Assembly (NCBI RefSeq): GCF_923868895.1
Contig: NZ_OV350343.1
Location: forward strand, 310,001 to 374,000
Length of the DNA: 64,000 bases
Source: Halomonas sp. TD01
Lineage (GTDB): Bacteria > Pseudomonadota > Gammaproteobacteria > Pseudomonadales > Halomonadaceae
Direction of reading: 5' to 3'
Positions 55,169-62,582 of this stretch are shown in pieces. How positions within the stretch are numbered: the first letter of the stretch is position 1; every line of letters begins with the position of its first letter. The notes beneath the pieces are model-generated. The model worked only from the letters and a program-made list of their open reading frames with translations. It did not search any database and was not told the origin of the DNA. Both the position numbers and the translations under genes were made by a program.

Positions 55169-56094
55169 TCAGTTCGGAGGAAGCCGCGTCAAAGCTTGTT
55201 CTAATTGAAGCCTATCTGCCCGACGCTTATCCTCGGAACGCCGCCCCAGGTTCTGCAACTTGCGCTTAACGCCGGGTAGTTCGAGAGCCTGAGGCAGCCC
55301 AATCAGTTCGAAATCCGGCTGCTCATCTTCGACGGAAAACAGAAACGCTTGAGAAGGCTCATCCATCCACTCAGCAATGCGCATCAGTAGCCTCTTCCGA
55401 TATTCCAATAGCTCATGCGCAGCGACGTGCGCCGCCGTCATGCCCTTAAAATGCGCCTGAAAAATGTCTTCAAAGTCCCTAGGTATCTGCGGCTCAAGCA
55501 TTTCCCAAGCAGGTTTTGGACTACACGTCAGGTAAACCAAAAAGGTGTACCACAGCGCCTTATCGGCTCGTTCATCATCCAGCAATAGTCCTACATCAAA
55601 TAGGTCACGTGGATGCTGACGCGATAATGCTGCTGCCAGTTTCCCTGCATAGAGATCGGCAAAATTCAGCACTTGTGCGGAAGCGAATCCAAACGCGTCC
55701 TCTACCACAGGCCGAACATCCATCTCACGCACTGGATGCACCGTTCCACGCATGACTGGCGTGGTCTCAATCTGTACCAGCGACCTTCCGCGCCTGACAA
55801 TCAGTCTCGTGCTACCTTGACTACCCTGGCTCGCCGATGGTTGCACATGCATTGTTTTTGATTGAATTCGTAATGTATCAGCCAGCGCTGTCAGCGCCTT
55901 ATCAATCGCAGCGGCATCCTCGGCGAAACCGTGGGCCGGCAACCAGGTAAGATCGATATCCACCGATAACCGAGGTAGATCATGCTCGAACAGATTGATC
56001 GCCGTTCCGCCTTTCAATGCAAAGCGCGGCTCTACGGGAGAATATCTACCAGCAGCTGTACGCGGTCGGTGTAGCGTTTATCCCAAGTGCTCAT
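55169..56094 (-). pseudogene. abiEii: AbiEii-family nucleotidyltransferase toxin, frameshifted near its start
   Basis: The main frame (55169-56017, 282 aa from a TTG) has the AbiEii/AbiGii core: LKGGTAINLFEHDLPRLSVDIDLTWLP (split over residues 1-27, with GGTAINL and DIDLT motifs), then NFADLYAGKLAAALSRQHPRD. The proper start is the ATG at 56094, overlapping abiEi by 17 bp; it reads MSTWDKRYTDRVQLLVDILP and then hits TAG. A shift of one base restores VEPRFALKGGTAINL. So the toxin has lost its natural translation start. Expression from the TTG is possible but unlikely to be efficient. This may leave an antitoxin without a working toxin. Confidence 0.8.
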
Positions 56095-56899
56095 CCAAGT
56101 CCCTCGGTAGCGTGATCTGATAAATCGGGTGCAAACGTCCTCCGGGTATCAGCACGCGTTTGCCACTGCCGAGATCCACCTCATCCAACGATAGGCGACG
56201 CAACCACGCATGCTGGTATCGATCCGCCAAGGCGAGAAACAGGCGTTTGGCCTTGATACTGTTGCAATGGCGCAGCAACGCCGTCATGCGCTTTGGGCTC
56301 AGTGTTGCCAAGCTCTGCATAAGCGCATCGGCTTCATAGACCATCGCCGCGCAGGTGGGGCTATCGCACAGTTCCAGTATCGCGCGCTCCGGTGTCGAAC
56401 AAACGATGGTTCCCGCACCAGAAAGCATCTCTTGCCGTTTCAGCCCCTGCTCGAGTAAGTGATCCTTTTGAGAATCTGCAGTAAACGGCCAAACAAAGGG
56501 AGGCTTGCCGCAGAATACAAATCTCTCAGGCAGAGCCAACTGGCTCAGCCAACCTGGTGGCCGAGTAGTCCCGTAAAGCGTTATCGTGGCAGCTTCGCCC
56601 AGCCGCAGATAGTGTTCGTACCCATGCATTGCCAGCGCGAAGCGCCCACCAACGTATAACGCCAAGCCCTCACGCTCTTGCAGGCTTCGCAGTACGCCCT
56701 GCCACTGTAGCCGCCCTCCTTTTCTCAGATAGACGCCACGCGCCGGTGACACCAGCCAACCGCTGGAGACATAGCGCGCCACAAGGCTTCTCGAATAGCC
56801 ATGCGCCTGCAGCCAGCGACTGGAGACTAAATCCGTATCTTCCAGGCTAGCTAACAGATGGTTTATCTTCGATGGTTTTTGTTCACTCATAGTGAACAT
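56078..56899 (-). CDS. abiEi: AbiEi-family antitoxin (type IV toxin-antitoxin)
   Basis: A 273-aa protein with an N-terminal winged helix (VSSRWLQAHGYSRSLVARYV, SGWLVSPARGVYL) and a C-terminal AbiEi domain (ERAILELCDSP). AbiEi antagonises AbiEii and represses its own promoter through inverted repeats, which are visible upstream. In many bacteria the pair gives phage resistance by abortive infection. Start at 56899 or 56890; the second lies in the operator palindrome. Confidence 0.85.
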   Translation of the reverse strand: MFTMSEQKPSKINHLLASLEDTDLVSSRWLQAHGYSRSLVARYVSSGWLVSPARGVYLRKGGRLQWQGVLRSLQEREGLALYVGGRFALAMHGYEHYLRLGEAATITLYGTTRPPGWLSQLALPERFVFCGKPPFVWPFTADSQKDHLLEQGLKRQEMLSGAGTIVCSTPERAILELCDSPTCAAMVYEADALMQSLATLSPKRMTALLRHCNSIKAKRLFLALADRYQHAWLRRLSLDEVDLGSGKRVLIPGGRLHPIYQITLPRDLDEHLG

Positions 56900-56971
56900 A
56901 TTACGGCTTTGGGTAACCTTGTCCAGTGAATACGAGGTTTACCTGAAATAAATTTTGATCACTATTAGTGA
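56881..56971. promoter_or_regulatory. abiEi promoter with two inverted repeats
   Basis: GTTCACT and AGTGAAC around CAT (56881-56897) overlap the abiEi start codons, and TCACTA-T-TAGTGA (56959-56971) lies about 60 bp upstream. The shared TCACT/AGTGA half-sites fit autoregulation by the AbiEi winged helix, as known for this family. Confidence 0.65.
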
Positions 56972-57052
56972 GCTTATTTAAGAATCATTGAACTCAACAA
57001 CCAAGATGCCGAGTGCTTGACCGATGGGCACCACCAATACTTAAATGTTTGC

Positions 57053-57283
57053 CTAGCACGCCTTTTGAGTAGCCTTCAGGGCTTTACCACTCTCACCTTT
57101 CCAGACGAATCGGCCATTGGCGCTTCCGCCGACCAGTACACCTGCCGCTGTTGAAGGGGATGAAAAACGAAAATACTGCGTGAATAACAGCTTTCCAGCC
57201 AGCGGTGCTAACACGCCGCGTTCTTGCCAAAGCTGGCGCTCGCGCACGTAGCCGTGAATAGCAACTGTCTTCTCCGCACCCTC
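57053..57283 (-). pseudogene. DUF4357-domain gene fragment
   Basis: The frame ending at 57053 reads RERQLWQERGVLAPLAGKLL, then FTQYFRFSSPSTAAGVLVGG, SANGRFVWK. The SPS.AA.V..G.SANG..(E/V)WK pattern is that of DUF4357, usually the C-terminal domain of GIY-YIG or restriction-linked proteins. The upstream part of the gene is missing; it is joined to the DUF808 fragment without a start of its own. Confidence 0.65.
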
Positions 57284-57597
57284 TCAAAGGCTAGGTAGGT
57301 GCCACCCACCAGCAGGATGATCGGCAATAGCGCGGGCAAAAAGTGATAGAGCAGCAGCGCCAAAACCAGCTTATTGCGGATCGACCCCAGCGCGATCTAT
57401 TTCACAATCGCCAGTTCACGCTCCGCTGTCCCCCCCTGCAAATATTGCGGCGTCACCGCCGTATCATCCACCACCACCCCGGCCGCCTTCGCCGTTGCTC
57501 GCCCAGCGGCGGCACTCACATCGTCCAATGATGCTGCGGCCAACTTTGCCAATGCGGCAATGTCATCCAGTAACCCTATCAAGCCGCCTATGGCCAT
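57284..57597 (-). pseudogene. DUF808 (YedI) family gene fragment, copy 2
   Basis: From the ATG at 57597 the product reads MAIGGLIGLLDDIAALAKLA, AASLDDVSAAAGRATAKAAG, then RELAIVK and TAG, the same nonsense codon as copy 1. It then continues further than copy 1: IALGSIRNKLVLALLLYHFL, PALLPIILLVGGTYLAFE, with a frameshift where GAEK is expected. GAAGGA precedes the ATG. A dead DUF808 gene with a large deletion. Confidence 0.85.
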
Positions 57598-57657
57598 GGG
57601 TGATTCCTTCGTGAATAACAGGTGCTGATAGTAACGCACATAGCTACTGAGTTACCT
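57361..57657. repeat. 297-bp duplicated segment, copy 2
   Basis: Gap-free relative of 52764-53060. Here the homology continues leftwards into more DUF808 sequence, so this copy is closer to the original gene and copy 1 is probably the derived one. Confidence 0.88.
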
Positions 57658-57675
57658 GAAAATGGATTTTAGACG

Positions 57676-57762
57676 CTGCTTAAACACCTCGCTCAAGGGG
57701 CTGAACAAGTGAGTACCGGGGATTTCGTGGACGATTTTCCGATGGATGCCTTAATCGGATAG
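57676..57762 (+). pseudogene. parD C-terminal fragment
   Basis: Reads LLKHLAQGAEQVSTGDFVDD then FPMDALIG and a stop, matching the antitoxin tail of the two parD genes (LRAHLAQGAEQARAGEFVDD, FSMDALIND). The N-terminus and a parE partner are absent. It is a third parD relic just before the intact second operon. Confidence 0.85.
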
Positions 57763-57827
57763 AGAATCGTGACTACACAGAAAGGACAGTCACTTGGGCT
57801 GCCCTCTTGTCATTCTTGCCAGCCATA

Positions 57828-57860
57828 CCTATATTCATATTTGTTACTTTTGAACATAGG
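57828..57860. promoter_or_regulatory. parD operator, copy 2
   Basis: CCTATATTCA (57828-57837) and TGAACATAGG (57851-57860) repeat the parD copy 1 operator with one substitution in the second arm. Each ParD may therefore bind both promoters. Confidence 0.75.
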
Positions 57861-57869
57861 AAGCACATC

Positions 57870-58118
57870 ATGGCAACGACCAGTCTTAGCCTAGGGGAGC
57901 ACTGGGAAGTCTTTATCAAAAACGAAGTCGCCAGTGGCCGCTACGGCTCCGCAAGTGAGGTTGTGCGTGATGCGCTACGCTCCATGGAGGAACGCAAAAG
58001 TAAACTTGAGGCGCTACGTACACATCTAGCCCAAGGTGCCAAGCAGGCTAGCGCCGGTGAATTCGTGGACGATTTCTCAATGGATGCATTAATCAACGAC
58101 TTGGATAGCGAAACGTAA
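57870..58118 (+). CDS. parD: ParD-family antitoxin, copy 2
   Basis: An 82-aa ribbon-helix-helix antitoxin like copy 1, with R17K, A38S, A51T, E58K and R61S by my alignment. AGGAAG precedes the ATG. It overlaps parE copy 2 by one base. Upstream operator and leader are conserved too, so the whole operon was duplicated. Confidence 0.93.
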   Translation: MATTSLSLGEHWEVFIKNEVASGRYGSASEVVRDALRSMEERKSKLEALRTHLAQGAKQASAGEFVDDFSMDALINDLDSET

Positions 58119-58417
58119 TGCCCAGGTTCCGTATCACACCGAGAGCAAGAGACGATTTAAAAGATATCGGTCGCTATACGGAATGGCAGTGGGGCAAGAA
58201 CCAACGGAATACCTATCTAAGGGATTTTGAAAAACGGTTTCACTGGCTCGCAGAAAATCCCCTGCTAGGAAAACATCGCTCGGATATCAGCGAGGGTTAT
58301 TACAGCTACCCCCAGGGCCAGCACGTTATCTTTTACCTGATTGGCCAAGGGTGCATTGAGATAATCGGCATTCCTCATAAAGAGATGGCTATCGTCTCTT
58401 ATTTTCTGCCTGGTTGA
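58118..58417 (+). CDS. parE: ParE-family toxin, copy 2
   Basis: A 99-aa ParE-type toxin (MPRFRITPRARDDLKDIGRY, NPLLGKHRSDI, GIPHKEMA). The stop abuts the end of the convergent broken LysR gene with no spacer. Cross-neutralisation between the two ParD/ParE pairs is possible given their likeness. Confidence 0.92.
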   Translation: MPRFRITPRARDDLKDIGRYTEWQWGKNQRNTYLRDFEKRFHWLAENPLLGKHRSDISEGYYSYPQGQHVIFYLIGQGCIEIIGIPHKEMAIVSYFLPG

Positions 58418-59324
58418 TCACCAACACTCCTTCAAGAACTGCTTACCCACGGGATTAAGCGGCTGCCGTTTAGGCCAAAAGGCAATCAGGTTCCGGTCGC
58501 GCCTTGGTGATAGCGGCCGCGTCACTACGTTAGCCGTTGGCTTATTGCTTAAAGCCAAGGTAGGAACCAAGCTAACACCGACATCGCCAGCAACCATCTG
58601 CAATAACGTCCACGTATCGCGCACACAAAAATCGACCTGGAAGGTATCAACCTCCTCCAACGAGTGAGCAAATATCTGCTGGATCAGCGCCTCACAACCG
58701 CCTGACGACATTATAAGGGGGTGTTCCGCTAGTTCCGCCACCGTGACGCTGGCTTCTTTACTGAGTGGATGGCTTTCAGGCAGCACGGCAACAATCTCGT
58801 CCTTCTTTAATAGCTGCCACTCAAAGTTCTCAAGCCAGTAGGTGAGGTTCAACTGGGTGACATCGGTTGTGACGCCCATGTTGATCACGCCGCTTTCCAC
58901 CCACTCCTTTATTTCCTCTTCTATGCCTTCCAGAACAAGGCTGATGGCATCCGGGTAGCGGCTCGTGAAGCTCGCAAGCTGAGGCGACAACCAGCCAGAT
59001 AACGCGCTGAGAATAACGCCAATTTTCAGCGCTTCATCCGCCTCGTTATGAAACTGCTCCACCTGCTGGTTTAATACCTGAAGCTCACCTACCACCTTTC
59101 TGGCGCTAGTAAGCACTAACTCTCCTAGCGCAGTGGTCACCAGCCCTTCTGGGCTTTTTAATCAGCGGGCCACCCGCTAGCTTCTCCAGTGCTTGCATGG
59201 AATGACTCACCCCCGACTGGCTGACGCCAAGGCGCTCCGCCGCATGGGTATAAGACTGCGCTTCCGCCACGGCAAGCAGCGCGCGAAGTTGGGCAATGGA
59301 GATATCCGCCCCTCTGATCATCAC
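58418..59324 (-). pseudogene. LysR-family regulator, frameshifted
   Basis: The first part (59324 leftward) is a LysR helix-turn-helix: LRALLAVAEAQSYTHAAERL, GVSQSGVSHSMQALEKL, then GGPLIKKPRR and a wrong-frame tail. The other frame resumes at GLVTTALGELVLTSARKVVG and carries the complete effector domain to 58418. One base near 59145-59155 accounts for the shift. A reader of the intact gene would see about 300 aa. Confidence 0.85.
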
Positions 59325-59447
59325 AACTCCTCATAGCGACCATGACCTAATCGAGTTTCTAGCCGCATGTTAGCGGCTTCTATGCTGGCCCTTCCCTTAT
59401 CATCGTGACCAAGAGCCCGCATATCTATCGCCCTTGCGCTAAGCGCC

Positions 59448-59891
59448 ATGGTGCTACTCGGCAGTATGCATTTTATCAATGGTTTACTCGCCCGTTTTTA
59501 CCCGCCGCTTAATATTGCGTTTTACACTCATCTGGGCGGCGCGCTTGTCCGTTTTGCAGGCGCACTGCTCTTTTCCACCTGGGAGCCGCACGTGTGGATA
59601 TGGGGCACGCTGGTGGGCATCGGCTCCGCCCTTGGGGCGTGGCTGCTTTACCAGGATTATCGCGGGCGCCCCTTCGCCATCGTGGTGCCTGTTAGCGCTG
59701 TCGCAATGGTCACTATTGCCCTCGGGCTTTCGCTGATTTTCCTGGGCGAGCGACCCAATGGCTGGGTATGGCTAGGCGTGATGATTGCCCTACCCGCCAT
59801 CTGGTTAACGGCGGGCGGGGGTAAGCCGAACAAAGCGCGGATGAATAGCGGCACCAGAGAGGGCCTGCTATTGGGTTTAGACGCGGATTAG
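59448..59891 (+). CDS. DMT/EamA-like half-transporter (probable fragment)
   Basis: A 147-aa protein with four to five hydrophobic segments (GALVRFAGALLFSTWEPHVW; FAIVVPVSAVAMVTIALGLS; GWVWLGVMIALPAIWLTAGG), like one EamA repeat. No Shine-Dalgarno sequence precedes the ATG; the frame reads ISIALALSA upstream and then meets TGA, so the start may have been lost. It diverges from the broken LysR gene, its likely former regulator. It could be a small working transporter or a decayed half. Confidence 0.5.
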   Translation: MVLLGSMHFINGLLARFYPPLNIAFYTHLGGALVRFAGALLFSTWEPHVWIWGTLVGIGSALGAWLLYQDYRGRPFAIVVPVSAVAMVTIALGLSLIFLGERPNGWVWLGVMIALPAIWLTAGGGKPNKARMNSGTREGLLLGLDAD

Positions 59892-59941
59892 GGTTTGCCT
59901 TGCAACTTCATTTCCTTGGCCAAGTGCCTGAGCAAAGCGCT

Positions 59942-60190
59942 TTCTATGGGATCGCCCTCTGCATGCTCAGCGGCGCTATATGTTGTCTGCCCATTTATCA
60001 ACACCACACCCAACACGAAAGCGCTTTCCAGTGCTGGCAACCGCAGCGGGTGATATTAGTGCACTGGGGCTAACGCTGTATTCGTTATCGCAGGAAGGTG
60101 AGCTTGCCATTATCAGCATCGTGATTGTGTCGATGTACCGATACCAGTTGTGTTTTGCTCGCTGATGCGCAAGGAAAGGGTAGCAAAACC
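59942..60190 (+). pseudogene. EamA-family transporter fragment
   Basis: Broken reading frames show EamA-like pieces: FYGIALCMLSGAI (59942-59980), then in another frame FPVLATAAGDISALGLTLYS, LSQEGELAIISIVIVSMYR, and LMRKERVAKP. These match the second repeat of DMT exporters but are interrupted by frame changes and stops. Remains of an exporter beside a broken LysR gene. The rest of the gap to 60267 shows nothing. Confidence 0.55.
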
Positions 60191-60267
60191 AGTATGATCG
60201 GGTAGTACTTCCAATTGCTGCGAATATACTGATTGTGGCGTGCAGAAACAGCTGCATTTGACACAAA

Positions 60268-61938
60268 TCATTTCCGGCGTCTTTTAACTCGCGCTTCATA
60301 TGCGGTCAGAACATTAGAGGTCAAAGCAATACCACGCTCTACAAAGTCATTACCCCCTTCATCAACTTGTTGGAGCAGCGCTTGACCTATCATTTCAGGC
60401 GAAAACCCGCCGCCTATAATTTTCTGTAACATCTCGTTTAGAGTAAGCCCTTCTAAACCAGAAGTGACGACCTTTCCATGGCCATCATTTGATACTTTCT
60501 GTCCTTCATCCTGTTCGAACAAGTCTCGTAGTCTGTCTGGGGGTTCAGCAGCGAAGCGGCTCTCTGATTTTTCAAGGTTCAATTCGTTGGAGACTCTCTC
60601 CCGAGCTATATTACGAGGCTCTGAGCGGGATCGCACCAGAATGGTCTGCCCAAAAGAAAGACGGAACCAGCCAATCAAGTCGCCACTGATCTTTGCAACT
60701 GGTGAAGAGGAAATTGCTTCGATACGGTCTATTCCATTCAACCATAGATGTCCGTCGATAATGCCAATTGAATCAACGGCAGCCCTTGCAGGCTTCCAAG
60801 ACCTGAGATTTGGATAGCGAAAGGACGATGCTTCACCCCCTTTCGCTATTAGTGTGAGTCGTTCAGCTTCAACCCGAATATAATCTCTGTCCTGAACTGC
60901 CCCTTCGCATTCTTGATCGGTACAAGACCCTATAATCGCACCCGCCATCGTTGCGATCGAGTCGGTATCCGATCCAAAAACATTGACAATTTTTAGTAGA
61001 GCATCTTTGGGGGCTGAAGTATCAGCGAGCAAGCTTACAAAGGAAGCAAGTATTGCTGTCTTTGTACCCGATCCTCGTGAAGACGGCGTAAGCCCTCCAA
61101 GCGCATTAACCGCTTGAGGATAAACATCTTCAAGTATGCCTTCACCAAGTGGTTCAAGTATGTTGATATCATCCAACATCTCTTGGACTACCTGCGCGAC
61201 TGCCTCTTCGAACGATATCTTATTGCACCCTGACCAAACACTTAGCCAAAACATGCGAAGATCGCCATCATTATTTACGACATCCACAACTGATCGTAAT
61301 TGATTAACCATTACTTTTAGCTCTGCTAGATTAGCGGCTCGGCCGTTCAATAACGCGAAGCTAAGAGAACTAGCATGAAAACAAGCCCCTACTATTCCTC
61401 GGACATGCCCATGAGTACATACAGAGTTTCTAATGACATCCAGAAAAATACTGTTTAAATTGTGAAGATCCGGCGCAGCCCAAACATGTGGCTGTATGCG
61501 CATGGCAGCACCGTTTCCTCCAACACTAATATAGGTCGCTTTTTTGCTATCAAAAAAGTTTGAATACCAAGTAGCTGACGTTCGAGCGAGGTTCGACGCC
61601 GCCTCCTTCGATCCAACCCCAGCCCCTAGGGCATAATTCGCCCATGCCGGTAACTCAACTTTCGCGAACGCAGCAACATTGAATGCCCCGTCGCCACGAA
61701 TTGCTCGCGACGTAGCTAGACGCAACTGCGTATCATCTGAATACGTACCGGCAGGCAGCTCTACTTTTACTCCACTGTACCCACCGACTTTTCTCTTCCA
61801 AGGTACAGTGTCTTGAACTTCATCCGCCCCAATGCGGTATTGCACACGACTAGCATCCGCAAGCTCTGTCATAAATCCAAGTGCGTCACCATATGCAGCC
61901 CATTCAGCAGATAACCTGTTCTGTTTTTTGCGATCCAT
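60268..61938 (-). CDS. ADP-ribosylglycohydrolase-family protein (ARH/DraG fold) in a DarT-like operon
   Basis: About 556 aa. The N-terminal two thirds have the ARH/DraG metal motifs: GDALGF (~19-24), TYSDDTQL (~67-74), GNGAAMRI (~143-150), a THGH element (~177-180) and FGSDTDSIATMAGAIIGS (~323-340), which bind the paired Mg ions that hydrolyse ADP-ribose bonds. The last ~200 residues have no recognised motif. It is the last gene of a tight operon after a DarT-like transferase, so it probably removes the modification that enzyme adds. I prefer the ATG at 61938; a TTG at 61944 would give a TTGA overlap. Confidence 0.87.
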   Translation of the reverse strand: MDRKKQNRLSAEWAAYGDALGFMTELADASRVQYRIGADEVQDTVPWKRKVGGYSGVKVELPAGTYSDDTQLRLATSRAIRGDGAFNVAAFAKVELPAWANYALGAGVGSKEAASNLARTSATWYSNFFDSKKATYISVGGNGAAMRIQPHVWAAPDLHNLNSIFLDVIRNSVCTHGHVRGIVGACFHASSLSFALLNGRAANLAELKVMVNQLRSVVDVVNNDGDLRMFWLSVWSGCNKISFEEAVAQVVQEMLDDINILEPLGEGILEDVYPQAVNALGGLTPSSRGSGTKTAILASFVSLLADTSAPKDALLKIVNVFGSDTDSIATMAGAIIGSCTDQECEGAVQDRDYIRVEAERLTLIAKGGEASSFRYPNLRSWKPARAAVDSIGIIDGHLWLNGIDRIEAISSSPVAKISGDLIGWFRLSFGQTILVRSRSEPRNIARERVSNELNLEKSESRFAAEPPDRLRDLFEQDEGQKVSNDGHGKVVTSGLEGLTLNEMLQKIIGGGFSPEMIGQALLQQVDEGGNDFVERGIALTSNVLTAYEARVKRRRK

Positions 61939-61940
61939 TT

Positions 61941-62582
61941 TCAAAGCGGCCTAACTCCGAATTTTTCAGGAGCCACGATTACATCAACATCGCGATGGAA
62001 TGTGGCCTTGATGAAGCCGATTGTTTCCGACTGGTCATCGTGAGTGTTGACGTAAATTCTTTGTAAATAGTCAGTCGAAAGTGATTTCGGGTACAGTGCT
62101 TCGGCTTGATAGCACGTTGGGTAACAGAGCCTAGTTGTATGATTTCGCTTCACTACGTTATTACTCCAACGGACAACGCAATCTGAGAAAAGATTAGATA
62201 GTCCAGCTGTTCCTACACCTCTTGTGACAGACGTGTAAATATTATTCGTAGATGCAAAGACAACACCCTCGTGGGTAAGCACCACTGGATCAAACGCGAG
62301 AATACACCAAAATATTGGCTCTTCACGATGCCATTTTCCAGCACTGATCTGGTAGAAACTAGTGTTGATATGCTCCAGAGATAAGCTGATATGGTCAAGA
62401 TACTCAATATCGCGACGCAATTCGGCGTTTGCTGCGAACAGGTACTTCACCATTTCGTCGTTTTGCAATCGAGCGCGTGACTGCAGAGCTTGCGTATAAA
62501 GTGTTCCAAGACATCCGTGGTTAGTCGTGAAGTGAACTACTTCACTGATGCCCCTGACTGCGACAGTTTCGGCTACGCTCAT
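61941..62582 (-). CDS. DarT-like ADP-ribosyltransferase (DUF4433-type)
   Basis: A 213-aa protein. Features shared with DarT toxins: a start ISEVVHFT (His17, NAD-binding side), DHISLSLEHINTSFY, a FDPVVLTHEGVVFASTNN strand pair, and QAEALYPKSL with Glu161 at the catalytic position (QAE.L). DarT enzymes ADP-ribosylate bases in single-stranded DNA and block replication, often in phage defence. It overlaps the helicase gene before it by four bases (ATGA) and ends three bases from the glycohydrolase ATG. Assignment rests on motif pattern by eye; substrate unproven. No macrodomain DarG gene is in view. Confidence 0.72.
   Translation of the reverse strand: MSVAETVAVRGISEVVHFTTNHGCLGTLYTQALQSRARLQNDEMVKYLFAANAELRRDIEYLDHISLSLEHINTSFYQISAGKWHREEPIFWCILAFDPVVLTHEGVVFASTNNIYTSVTRGVGTAGLSNLFSDCVVRWSNNVVKRNHTTRLCYPTCYQAEALYPKSLSTDYLQRIYVNTHDDQSETIGFIKATFHRDVDVIVAPEKFGVRPL

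Noticed and set aside
59976..60299. 107-codon minus-strand frame upstream of the glycohydrolase stop
   Set aside because: It is antisense to recognisable EamA remains and has no motif or ribosome-binding site.
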